In this document: one piece after another, positions 26,772 to 34,891 of the stretch
Layout of the letters: each line of letters starts with the position of its first letter
Position numbering within the stretch: position 1 is the stretch's first letter
DNA from: Blastococcus sp. Marseille-P5729
Lineage (GTDB): Bacteria; Actinomycetota; Actinomycetes; Mycobacteriales; Antricoccaceae
Direction of reading: 5' to 3'
Assembly: GCF_900292035.1 (NCBI RefSeq)
Contig: NZ_OMPO01000003.1
Span: 62,001-126,000 of the forward strand
Length of the DNA: 64,000 nucleotides
The notes under the pieces: generated by a model
What the model was told of the DNA's origin: nothing
The model's database searches: none
The model's input: the letters and a program-made list of their open reading frames with translations, nothing else
Program-made: the position numbers and the translations under genes

Positions 26772-27374
26772 ATGCCCGCCACTCTCGTCATCGACGGCCA
26801 CCCGAACCCCGACAGCCTCTGCGCCGCCCTCGCCCAGTCGTACGCCGACGGCAACCCAGGAGCCCGCCTGCTCGCGCTACGCGAGCTCGACTTCGACATC
26901 CACATGCGCCACGGCTACACGCGGCCGATGCCGATCGAGCCCGACCTCGCCGACGCTCGGCAGGCGATCCGCGACGCGAAGCACCTCGTCGTGGTCACGC
27001 CGGTCTGGTGGCGCTCGGTGCCCGCCCTGCTCAAGGGGTTCCTCGACCGCGCGCTGCTGCCCAAGGAGGACTACCGCTACACGGCCCACGGCCTGCCAGT
27101 GGGGCTGCTGAAGGGCCGCAGCGCACGTATATTGATCACCGCCGATACCCCGGTCGCGCTGCAGCGGTTGATGCCGGACACCCGGTTGGCCTCGCTCACG
27201 AAGGGCACCATCGCGTTCTGCGGTTTCAAGCCGGTGACCGTCGACCGCTTCGCCGCGGTGAACAAGTCCACCCCCGAGAAGCGCGCGAAGTGGCTCGAGC
27301 AGGCCAAGCGGTACGGCGAGCAGGACGCCGTCCGAGTCGGTGCCGCTCGCGCCCTGAGCAGCGCTACGGCCTGA
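26772..27374 (+). CDS. NAD(P)H dehydrogenase (quinone), flavodoxin-like fold
   Basis: FMN or FAD-binding oxidoreductase of the KefF/MdaB/NQO type, 200 residues. Signature segments are LVIDGHPNPDSLCAALA at the N-terminus, VVVTPVWWRSVPALLKGFLDR, and LLKGRSARILIT. AGGAG at 26761-26765 precedes the ATG by 6 bases. The divergent TetR gene suggests induction by quinones or similar electrophiles. Its last 11 bp overlap the convergent membrane protein gene. Confidence 0.9.
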   Translation: MPATLVIDGHPNPDSLCAALAQSYADGNPGARLLALRELDFDIHMRHGYTRPMPIEPDLADARQAIRDAKHLVVVTPVWWRSVPALLKGFLDRALLPKEDYRYTAHGLPVGLLKGRSARILITADTPVALQRLMPDTRLASLTKGTIAFCGFKPVTVDRFAAVNKSTPEKRAKWLEQAKRYGEQDAVRVGAARALSSATA

Positions 27375-28854
27375 GGACGAACCCGACTGTGTCGCCGTCG
27401 TTGCCGCCGGGATCAGTGACCACGGCGCAGCCGTCGCCGAACGGCACGGGCTCGTCCTGCCCGCGCATGGCGGCCTCGGCGCGGACGTCACCGGTGTGTG
27501 GATCGATGGTCTGCACCCGGACCGGCCGGGACGACGCGAGCGGATGCCGTGCGCCGGTGAAGGTCATGACCAGGGTCTGATCGGACAGCCAGTAGCCGAA
27601 CCGTCGATCGTCGGAATCGTAGTCATGGCTCCACAGGACCTCGCCGGACGGCGTTCGGGCGGTCAGGGCTCCCCGCGCGTCGTCGACGATGACTCCGCCG
27701 TCGGCGTCCGTGTAACCGAAGGTCCCGCCGAGGAACTCGATGTCGGTCCAGTCCTCGTCGCCGGGCTTGGCGGTGACCCAGTCGGCCTGCTCACCGAGCC
27801 CGGTGTTGGCGAACACCCGCTGACCCACGACCCGCCACTCGCTGTACCCTTCGGGCAGCGGGGGAGTCTGGCCCACCAGTTCGCCGTTGCGTAGCTGTAC
27901 GACGACGCTGCCAGAGGGTGCCAGGGTGGCCAGCCACACTGATTCCTGCCCCACCAGGATGTAGCGCCGCGCCCCGTCCCCGTGCATCGGGGGCACGCCG
28001 GCACCGAGCGGCTGGCCGGACTGCAGGTCCAGCTGGTAGGTCGCCGTCTCGTCGCGGATGTACCAGGTGCGTGGCAGCGGAGCCTGGGTGAAGATGGAGC
28101 CAGGGCTGTCGTCGACCCGCCCCGCCGTAGCGACCGTTCCCACCTCGGACTGGGGCGGAACCGTCGTGGTCTGCCAGAGCTGGTTTCCGGTGTCCCGGTC
28201 GAGCCCGAACAGCTGCCAATCCTGTCCGCTCGCGTAGGACGGCAGCACCAGTAGGACGACGTCGCCGTCCGCGGCCTCTGCTCGGCCATCTGCCTGCCAC
28301 AGCGCGGTCCCGTCGATGTCGTACGCCGTCGTCGAGTCGTCGATGCTGTCGACCAGGAAGAAGGTCTCGCCATCGGCCGCGATCACTAGCCGATCATCTC
28401 TGCTGCGCTCGAACTCACCCAGCACTTCGCCAGTCTCGGCGACGATGATCTGATCGGGGCGGTGGCCGGCGTTGAAGGTGAAGACGAGGTGGCCGTGCTC
28501 GGCGTTGTCGATCACCCGGGCGCCGTTCGCCAGCGGGCCCTCTTCGTGCCAGGGAGCATCGTCGACTGTCGTCGGCTTGGTCAGCAGGGCGGGCACGAGC
28601 ACGACGCCGAGGACGAGAGTGCCGACCAGCAGAGCCGCTACCATCGAATGCTGTCGATTATTTTGGACGTCGGTCGAGTCGTCCCTGCGGTCGAAGACCA
28701 GGTGGTAAGTCGCGACCGCCACGGTGACGATGAGGACGCCGACGAGCAGCCAGATCCACGGGCTGGCGACGCGGCCCCACACCGCTATGACCACGAGGGT
28801 GGCGCCGACCACGGCCAGCAGCCGGGAGATGTGGGCCTTGTCGACGAGAGGCAT
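27364..28854 (-). CDS. Membrane protein with outer beta-propeller (PQQ-like)
   Basis: A 496-residue protein with three N-terminal membrane helices (about residues 11-27, 31-50 and 70-92) and a large outer domain. That domain shows repeated propeller-type blades, such as TTAYDIDGTALWQADG, LFGLDRDTGNQLWQT and LTARTPSGEVLWSHDYD, the PQQ-like pattern. No catalytic residues are obvious. A sensing or wall-associated role is possible but unproven. Confidence 0.75.
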   Translation of the reverse strand: MPLVDKAHISRLLAVVGATLVVIAVWGRVASPWIWLLVGVLIVTVAVATYHLVFDRRDDSTDVQNNRQHSMVAALLVGTLVLGVVLVPALLTKPTTVDDAPWHEEGPLANGARVIDNAEHGHLVFTFNAGHRPDQIIVAETGEVLGEFERSRDDRLVIAADGETFFLVDSIDDSTTAYDIDGTALWQADGRAEAADGDVVLLVLPSYASGQDWQLFGLDRDTGNQLWQTTTVPPQSEVGTVATAGRVDDSPGSIFTQAPLPRTWYIRDETATYQLDLQSGQPLGAGVPPMHGDGARRYILVGQESVWLATLAPSGSVVVQLRNGELVGQTPPLPEGYSEWRVVGQRVFANTGLGEQADWVTAKPGDEDWTDIEFLGGTFGYTDADGGVIVDDARGALTARTPSGEVLWSHDYDSDDRRFGYWLSDQTLVMTFTGARHPLASSRPVRVQTIDPHTGDVRAEAAMRGQDEPVPFGDGCAVVTDPGGNDGDTVGFVLRP

Positions 28855-28871
28855 GAGGTCTCCGACGCGGA

Positions 28872-29363
28872 TCAGACGAGAGGAGTTTCATCGGCGGGCC
28901 GGGCACCGGTCGTGCTGCGCGCAGCGCCCCCGCCGATGCTCAACCACTCGCGCAGCGGCGTACCCGCCTCGTGCATCCGGGCGAACCTCTCGCGATAGGC
29001 GGGCTGGACGTCGTCCACGCCGACGATGCTCACCGGGCACCCCAGCAGCGCGCCGATCCGGTCGTCGATGTCGGTGCCGGCCTGCGGCAGCGGGTGGCAG
29101 GAGCGCACCAGCACCACCAGGTCGGCACCGGGCTCGTCCGCGGGCGGGACTACGCGCGGGTCTGGATCACTGCTCGCTTCCGCGATCAGGGCGCGCACCT
29201 CCCCGGCGTGCGCGACCGCGGCCTCGCGCACCGAGGTGCGCAGTACGCCGTCCACTCCGAGCCCTCGGGCGAGCGCATCGACCTGGGCCCGGCCGATCTC
29301 GTCGACCTGCGTGTCGAGGATCCGCAGCGCCTCGATGACCGCCGTCCTCGCCTGTGCCTCCAT
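28872..29363 (-). CDS. Hypothetical protein
   Basis: A 163-residue protein that I do not recognise. It is mostly helical with many Ala, Arg and Glu residues at the N-terminus (RTAVIEALRILDTQVDEI), then an alpha/beta-looking part with LVVLVRSCHPLP and GALLGCPVSIVGVDDV. It has no signal peptide or membrane segment. The start at 29363 is the ATG before EAQARTAV; longer frames lack protein-like sequence. It lies just upstream of the propeller protein gene (17-bp gap) and may share its transcript. Confidence 0.6.
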   Translation of the reverse strand: MEAQARTAVIEALRILDTQVDEIGRAQVDALARGLGVDGVLRTSVREAAVAHAGEVRALIAEASSDPDPRVVPPADEPGADLVVLVRSCHPLPQAGTDIDDRIGALLGCPVSIVGVDDVQPAYRERFARMHEAGTPLREWLSIGGGAARSTTGARPADETPLV

Positions 29364-29474
29364 GACCGCGATCCTCGCACGTCGCGAGCGGTCCGGGCCC
29401 GCCAGTAGCCTGACCGCGGACGGCCGGACCGATAGCCTGTGCCCGGGTCTCATCAGCACTGAGGGGAGCACGGC

Positions 29475-29852
29475 ATGGGGTACCGCGAGCTGACCGGCTA
29501 CACGGTCGAGGTGGTCGGGCCGGGTGAGGCGGTCGCGCGGATGACCGTCACGGATGATCACCTCAACCGCGGAGGCGTCATGCACGGCGGAGCGATCGCG
29601 ACGATGTGCGACAGCGCGATGGGCCATGCCGTCGTCAGCGGTGCGGGCCCCGGAAAGACCAGCGCGACTGCGTCGATGAACATGGTCTACTTCGCCTCCG
29701 CCGTCCCGGGAGACCATCTGACGGTCCGGGCGAAGGTGATCAAGGCGGGCCGTACGACCGTGTTCGCCGAGGCCGACGTCACGCGGGACGGCGACGGGCG
29801 GGCGCTCGCCCAGGGCGTCGCCACCTTCGTGGTGCGCGACCGCCGGAGCTGA
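29475..29852 (+). CDS. PaaI-family hotdog thioesterase
   Basis: A 125-residue hotdog-fold protein. The conserved HGG in NRGGVMHGGAIATMCDSAMG marks the PaaI/YdiI type acyl-CoA thioesterase, and the second strand TASMNMVYFASAVPGD is typical. GAGGGGAG lies upstream of the ATG. It hydrolyses some acyl-CoA; which one cannot be told. It converges on the MBL hydrolase gene. Confidence 0.9.
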   Translation: MGYRELTGYTVEVVGPGEAVARMTVTDDHLNRGGVMHGGAIATMCDSAMGHAVVSGAGPGKTSATASMNMVYFASAVPGDHLTVRAKVIKAGRTTVFAEADVTRDGDGRALAQGVATFVVRDRRS

Positions 29853-29859
29853 TCTCGGG

Positions 29860-30726
29860 TCAGGCCAGCCGGTAGCGGCCGTCGTGCTCGCGGACGACGG
29901 CGCCCTTCTCGGCCAGTTCGTCGAGGTGCAGTTGGGTCATCTTCTGCTCGGTCGGTGCGGCGTACGGCGGAAGCTTGCCGGGCCGGTAGACCACGCCCTT
30001 GCCGACCAGGTCGGCGGCGGTCGCGGGCTGCTGCAGCAGCGACAGCACCCGCTGTTCGCGCTCGTCCATCACCGCCGCGAATGCCTGCAGCATCGCGGAG
30101 AACTCGGCGCGGTCGCGTACCTCGCGCTTGTGGTGGTACGTCGAGTAGACGGCCGCGTCGATCCCGCTCGCCCGATCCAGCGACGTCCGCATGTCGGCAA
30201 GTGATGCGCTCGCGTCGCCGTAGAACGGGCCGAAGCTCGATAGATCGACGTCCGCGGTGAACAGCACGCCATCTGGCTCGATCAGGAAGCCGCAGTGCCC
30301 CGCGGTGTGCCCGGGCAGGTGCACCGGCGTGACGGTGACGCCGCCGAGGTCGATCGGCTGCATGTCCAGCGCGGTCGCCTGGGTGACGGGGCCGTGCCGG
30401 TACTGCTCCTCGAGTTGCTTGCGGAACTCCGGGGAGTCGTAGCCGCCCTCGCCGAAGAAGGCATCGACGTCACGGACGGCGTCGAGGTCGGCCGGGTGCA
30501 CGCGGACGTCGAGGTCGGGGCGCTGTGACAGCCCGCAGGTGTGGTCCTCGTGGAAATGGCTCAGCGCGACGATGTCGACGTCCGGGATCGGGACACTCAG
30601 CGCCGAGTCGATCAGCATCCGGCCCGAGGATCCTTCGACCAGCAGCGGGTTGCCCCACGGGTACTTGCCGCGCTCGTCGCCGCAGAGCATGGTCGTGTGC
30701 TGGCCAAGGCTGATCGTGTCGGTCAT
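29860..30726 (-). CDS. MBL-fold metallohydrolase
   Basis: Metallo-beta-lactamase fold hydrolase of 288 residues. The zinc motif HFHEDHTCG, the later ligands in HLPGHTAGHCGF and FTADVD are all present. The last 70 residues form a winged-helix-like tail (VLSLLQQPATAADLVG to VREHDGRYRLA) common in LACTB2/RNase Z-like relatives. The ATG at 30726 gives MTDTISLGQHT. The substrate is unknown. Confidence 0.88.
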   Translation of the reverse strand: MTDTISLGQHTTMLCGDERGKYPWGNPLLVEGSSGRMLIDSALSVPIPDVDIVALSHFHEDHTCGLSQRPDLDVRVHPADLDAVRDVDAFFGEGGYDSPEFRKQLEEQYRHGPVTQATALDMQPIDLGGVTVTPVHLPGHTAGHCGFLIEPDGVLFTADVDLSSFGPFYGDASASLADMRTSLDRASGIDAAVYSTYHHKREVRDRAEFSAMLQAFAAVMDEREQRVLSLLQQPATAADLVGKGVVYRPGKLPPYAAPTEQKMTQLHLDELAEKGAVVREHDGRYRLA

Positions 30727-30772
30727 GCGCTCGACCCTATGCAAACGACGAGGCCCGCGTCACCGGCCGTCC

Positions 30773-31534
30773 TCAGCCCTCGAGCTCGTCGACCGGACCG
30801 GACGGCTTGCGCACCACGGAGATGCCGCCCATGATCGCCGCTCCCTGAACGATGATCACCGGTGCGTCGCTTGCCGGCTGGGCCGGCTGACCACCCCACT
30901 TGCGGCCGTCCTCGAAGGCACCCATCACCCCGATGCCCTTCACGCGCACGATGACGTCGTCCGGCACGACGATGTCGATACCGCCCATGATGGCGACCGC
31001 CGTGATGACCACCTCGTGCGAGCCGAGGTTGGCGTAGCGCAGGTCGATGTCACCGCCGCCCATGACGGCGACCGCCGTGAATCGCGACGGTATGGTCCAC
31101 ACGCCCTTGCGGTCGAAGCCACCCCAAATCGCGAACGCGCCGGCGCTGTCGCCACCCCCGGTCACCCGCTCGTTCGCCGTCGGGTGCCGCTCCGCAGCGG
31201 CGCGCTGCGCGGCCTGGGGAGTCCCGACGGCGGGGACCAGGTCGTTGGTGAGCGGCTCGAGGTCGGAGACGTACTTGGCTGCCCAGACCGCCGCCGTACG
31301 CTCGTCGAACTCGTCGAGAGTGAGCTGACCTCTACCGAGCGCGTCGTGCAGGATCGTCGCCGCGGTACGCCGGTCCAGATCGCTGGCACGCAGTGAGACA
31401 GCACCGGTGCCTGGCGGGCTGGCGGGTGACTGGCTGCCGGACGGTTCGTTGGCCGACGGCTGGGTCGTCGGGGCCAGGTCGCGGCCGGGCTCGTCACGCT
31501 TGGGCGTAGGCAGCTCGTGCTCCGGATCGCTCAT
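30773..31534 (-). CDS. DUF1707 and LiaF-like C-terminal domain protein
   Basis: A 253-residue soluble protein. A disordered N-terminus leads to a DUF1707 domain (LRASDLDRRTAATILHDALGRGQLTLDEFDERT, core RASDLDRRTAATILHDAL). A beta-rich repeat region follows, with VAVMGGGDIDLRYA, VAIMGGIDIVVPDDV and AAIMGGISVV, matching the LiaF/DUF2154 shape. Proteins of this sort are linked to envelope stress responses, but no sensor kinase lies nearby. Confidence 0.85.
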   Translation of the reverse strand: MSDPEHELPTPKRDEPGRDLAPTTQPSANEPSGSQSPASPPGTGAVSLRASDLDRRTAATILHDALGRGQLTLDEFDERTAAVWAAKYVSDLEPLTNDLVPAVGTPQAAQRAAAERHPTANERVTGGGDSAGAFAIWGGFDRKGVWTIPSRFTAVAVMGGGDIDLRYANLGSHEVVITAVAIMGGIDIVVPDDVIVRVKGIGVMGAFEDGRKWGGQPAQPASDAPVIIVQGAAIMGGISVVRKPSGPVDELEG

Positions 31535-31765
31535 GACTCCACCCTATGGCGCTCCGTCGCGGCGATCCAGGCCGTCTGTCATCGCCCGCAGGGACCCCGC
31601 TGGGCCGGAGGCGCCACCCACCCCCCTATTAGCCAGACAGCGTCTCCGACCCGGGGCTCGACGATGCTCACCAGAGCCGTAGCGATCGTGGGCTACAGGG
31701 CCTAGGTTTCACCGTCGCGCGATTCGAGGGTATTGCGAAAAGCCCTCAGAGCGCCAGGGTCGGGC

Positions 31766-32806
31766 TCAGGGCGTGGCCCAGTCGAGGAGACGATCGAGCG
31801 GCCAGGTGTTCACGATTCGGTCGGGCGGGATGCCGAGCCGCTCGGCACGCAGCGCGCCGTAAGCCTTCAGCTCAAGCTGACCCGGCGCGTGTGCGTCGGA
31901 ATCGATCGAGAACAGGCAACCCATCTGCAGCGCCATGTCGATCAGCTCGTCGGGTGGGTCCTGGCGCTCCAGCCGCGAGTTGATCTCAACGGCGACGTCA
32001 TTCGCATGGCACGCGGCGAAGACCGCCTCCGCGTCGAAGCTGGACGCGGGACGAGTTCCCCGGCTGCCCTGCACCATCCGGCCCGTGCAGTGCCCGAGCA
32101 CGTTCACCCGCGGGTTCTCCACCGCCCGCACCATCCGCCGGGTCATCGGCCGCGAGTCCATCCGCAGCCTGGAGTGGACGCTCGCGACGACGACGTCCAG
32201 CTTGGCCAGCATGCCCGGGACCTGATCGAGCTTTCCATCGTCGAGGATGTCGACCTCGATTCCCTTCAGCAGCCTGAAGTCCGGTGCGACGAGCGCATTG
32301 ATCGCGTCGATCATCCTCAACTGCTGGGTGAGGCGGGCGGCGCTGAGGCCGTTCGCGATCCGCAGCCGAGGCGAGTGGTCAGTGAGGACGGCGTACTCGT
32401 GGTCGAGCTCGATCGCGGTCATCGCCATCTCCTGGATGGGCGAGCCGCCGTCCGACCAGTCGCTGTGCATGTGCAGGTCGCCGCGCAGCAGCCCCGTGTA
32501 GGGGCTCTCGGTGAGCGGGCCGGCGTCCGTCTGCAGGTCAGCCAAGTAGCTCGGGAGCTCGCCGCGCACCGCCTGGCTGATCAGCGCGTCCGTGGTCTTG
32601 CCGATCCCTTCGAGCTCCTGGAGGGTCCCAGCCGCGGCGCGCTGCTCCAGCTCGCCGGGATCCAGCCCGATGATCACCTTCAGCGCCGAACGAAAGGCCT
32701 CGATGCGATAGGTGCTCTCCATCGCGCGCTCGAGCAGGAAGGCAGTGCGGCGCAGCGCCTGCTCGGCGGTGACGGGCGCCTCCAGCGGCGGCAGCGGTGA
32801 CAGCAC
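31766..32806 (-). CDS. PHP-domain hydrolase (PolX-like phosphoesterase)
   Basis: A 346-residue protein. The N-terminal third has helix-hairpin-helix-like sequence (LEGIGKTTDALISQAVRGEL), followed by a PHP phosphoesterase domain with GDLHMHSDWSDG, LTDHSPRL, GIEVDILDDG, VVASVHSRLRM, GHCTGR and FSIDSDAHAPGQL, which carry the metal-binding His and Asp residues. This resembles the C-terminal half of PolX. The GTG at 32806 has GGGGAG upstream. It is divergent from the holin-like gene across a long inverted repeat. Confidence 0.85.
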   Translation of the reverse strand: MLSPLPPLEAPVTAEQALRRTAFLLERAMESTYRIEAFRSALKVIIGLDPGELEQRAAAGTLQELEGIGKTTDALISQAVRGELPSYLADLQTDAGPLTESPYTGLLRGDLHMHSDWSDGGSPIQEMAMTAIELDHEYAVLTDHSPRLRIANGLSAARLTQQLRMIDAINALVAPDFRLLKGIEVDILDDGKLDQVPGMLAKLDVVVASVHSRLRMDSRPMTRRMVRAVENPRVNVLGHCTGRMVQGSRGTRPASSFDAEAVFAACHANDVAVEINSRLERQDPPDELIDMALQMGCLFSIDSDAHAPGQLELKAYGALRAERLGIPPDRIVNTWPLDRLLDWATP

Positions 32807-32885
32807 CCCGCCAGTCTCCCCGATTTTGGAACGTATCCACCGCTCAGCGAAGGATTCGTTCCAAAATCGGGGAGACAATGGAGGC
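32807..32885. promoter_or_regulatory. Divergent promoter filled by a 20-bp inverted repeat (element copy 1)
   Basis: Perfect 20-bp arms at 32814-32833 and 32857-32876 (GTCTCCCCGATTTTGGAACG and its complement) fill the 79-bp gap between two divergent genes. The outer GGGGAG of each arm points at a start codon and may act as ribosome binding site. A close copy fills the gap at 41756-41833. Confidence 0.7.
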
Positions 32886-33281
32886 ATGATCGCTCGCTTC
32901 ATCGCCACCGCCCTCGCCACGGCGCTCGCGGCATGGCTGATCCCCGGCATCACCCTCGACGGCACGACCGACACCCAGGAGATCCTGACTCTCGCTGCCG
33001 TCGCGGTCATCATCGGCCTGGTCAACACCTTCGTGAAGCCGGTCGTGACCGTGCTGACCGGCTGTCTGGTGCTGCTTACCCTCGGTCTGTTCCTGCTGGT
33101 GATCAACGCGCTGATGCTGATGCTGACGTCGTGGATCTCGGGGAAGGTCGGGCTGGGGTTCCACGTCGACGGGTTCTGGCCGGCCTTCTGGGGTGGCTTG
33201 GTCATCAGCCTGGTGAGCAGCGCGATCTACGGGATCATCGGCCGCGACAAGGATGACAAGCGTCGCGAGGCCCGCCGCTAA
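32886..33281 (+). CDS. Phage-holin-family (YvlD-like) membrane protein
   Basis: A 131-residue protein with four hydrophobic helices, ending in a basic tail DKDDKRREARR. The sequence around NTFVKPVVTVLTGCLVLLTLG and LMLMLTSWISGKVG is typical of the actinobacterial phage holin family 4/YvlD membrane proteins. Despite the family name, no phage genes are near. GGAGG just before the ATG supports the start. Confidence 0.85.
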   Translation: MIARFIATALATALAAWLIPGITLDGTTDTQEILTLAAVAVIIGLVNTFVKPVVTVLTGCLVLLTLGLFLLVINALMLMLTSWISGKVGLGFHVDGFWPAFWGGLVISLVSSAIYGIIGRDKDDKRREARR

Positions 33282-33337
33282 CCCCGTAGGCCGGAGCAGG
33301 CTGGTCAGGGACCGGGGAGCCGTGGCAGGCTGCCTAC

Positions 33338-34040
33338 ATGACATCGCCGTCAACTCCGGATGAGGTCGACTTCCACTTCGACCCCATGTGTCCGTTCGCC
33401 TACCAGACCTCGGTCTGGATCCGCGAGGTACGCCGCATTAGCGGCCTGCGGATCAACTGGAAACTGTTCAGTCTCGAGGAGGTCAACCTTCGCGAGGACC
33501 AGAAGCACCCGTGGGAGCGGGAGTGGTCCTACGGGTGGTCGCTGATGCGGATCGCCGCCTGGCTGCGTCGCCACGACGAGCACCTGATCGACGCCTGGTA
33601 CGAGCGGATCGGGCACGAGCTGCACCGGGACGGCGGGCAACCGCACGTCCCGCAGAACGCTCGCCGCCTGCTGGAAGAGATCAGCGCCCCGCCGGAGGCC
33701 TTCGACAGTGCGCTCGCAGACCCGACCACGCACGACGAGATCAAGGCCGACCACCAGCGAGTCGTCGACGCGGGAGGGTTCGGCGTCCCGACGCTGTTCT
33801 TCCCCAGCGGCCAGGTGCTGTTCGGTCCGGTGCTCATCGATCCCCCGATGGGCGAGGAGGCGGTCAGGCTCTGGGAGCACACCACCGGCTGGCTGCGGTT
33901 TCCCCAGCTGTATGAAATCCAGCGTCCCAAGGGTCCGGACGACGAGCGCGCGATCCGGCAGACCCTCGAGCCCTACCTGCGGCCGGGACTGGATCAGCAT
34001 CAACCGAGGCGAAGAGATCACCTTCGAGGAGTCCGAATGA
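33338..34040 (+). CDS. DsbA-family (mycothiol-linked) protein, apparent +1 frameshift near 3' end
   Basis: Thioredoxin-fold DsbA/2-hydroxychromene isomerase-like protein. It starts [18 protein letters not shown] (one active-site Cys in MCPFAY) and has the cis-Pro region [14 protein letters not shown]. The frame from 33338 ends its family-like sequence at LEPYLR, then runs on into the next gene. Dropping one base at about 33983-33984 (CGGCCGGG) restores [16 protein letters not shown] and a stop at 34040 that overlaps the next start (ATGA). The cause could be a mutation or a sequence error. Confidence 0.75.
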
Positions 34041-34846
34041 CCAACGACCGAGATCAGATCGTCGAGGCGTACGACGAGCAGTTCGCCGCCCTCGGTGCGC
34101 TCATGGACGATCTCAGCGACGAGGCGTACGACGAGGACAGCGTCCTGCCCGGCTGGCGGATCACCGACGTACTCGCGCACTGCATCGGCACTGAGTACCT
34201 GCTGCTCGGCGAGCAGGCACCCGAGCTGCCCGGCGAGGCAGGCGAGCACGTGCACAACAAGATCGGCGCACTCAACGAGCAATGGGTCCAGATGATGGCC
34301 GGCGACTCCCCCGCGAAGATGCGCGAGCGGCTCGCCGACGTCCGCGAGCGGCGGATGGCGACCATGAACGACCAGACGCAGGCGGACTTCGATGCCGAGT
34401 CCTGGACGCCGGTGGGCAAGGGGACCCTCGGCGACTTCATGCGGATTCGCGTCTACGACCTGTGGCTGCACGAGCTCGACATCCGAGACAGCATCGGCTC
34501 GCCCGGCCATGAGGGCGGCAAGGCCGCCGAGGTCGCGTTCAGCGAGGTCGAGCGGGCACTGGGCTACATGATCGGCAAGCGGGCGCAGGCACCGGACGGG
34601 TCCCGGGTGCGTCTCGAGCTCACTGGCCAGGTGCCGCGCACCTACGGCATTACGGTCGAGGGCGGCCGGGCGTCGGTGTCGGACGACGTCGACGAGCCGA
34701 CGGTGAGCCTGCAGATGACCAGCACCGACTTCGCCCGGCTGACCGGTAACCGCGGTGACACCGAGAAGGTCGCCGAACGGGCGGACGTCGCCGGAGACGA
34801 GGAGCTCGGACGCCGAATCGCCCGCAGTCTCGGCTACACCATGTGA
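34037..34846 (+). CDS. Maleylpyruvate isomerase-family mycothiol-dependent enzyme
   Basis: A 269-residue DinB-fold protein of the mycothiol-dependent maleylpyruvate isomerase family. The N-terminal helix bundle has [21 protein letters not shown], with a metal-ligand His, and [11 protein letters not shown] provides others. The C-terminal part resembles the sterol-carrier-like domain often found in this family. Its ATG overlaps the restored stop of the DsbA-like gene. The two probably work together in mycothiol-linked detoxification; the substrate is unknown. Confidence 0.85.
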   Translation: MTNDRDQIVEAYDEQFAALGALMDDLSDEAYDEDSVLPGWRITDVLAHCIGTEYLLLGEQAPELPGEAGEHVHNKIGALNEQWVQMMAGDSPAKMRERLADVRERRMATMNDQTQADFDAESWTPVGKGTLGDFMRIRVYDLWLHELDIRDSIGSPGHEGGKAAEVAFSEVERALGYMIGKRAQAPDGSRVRLELTGQVPRTYGITVEGGRASVSDDVDEPTVSLQMTSTDFARLTGNRGDTEKVAERADVAGDEELGRRIARSLGYTM

Positions 34847-34891
34847 CCCGGCCGCCGGACCGGAATCAACGACGAACAGGAGATCCCAGAC

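Noticed and set aside
31535-31765. Search for a small gene or RNA between the DUF1707 and PHP genes
   Set aside because: All frames are short with biased composition and no clear hairpin or promoter was visible.
32886-33281. Phage remnant suggested by the holin-family protein
   Set aside because: No other phage genes are near; this family is common as ordinary chromosomal membrane proteins in actinobacteria.
33338-34846. A single 502-residue fusion of DsbA-like and mycothiol enzyme
   Set aside because: The join [19 protein letters not shown] is shadow-like and a one-base change restores a family-typical end and an ATGA overlap, so I list two genes.
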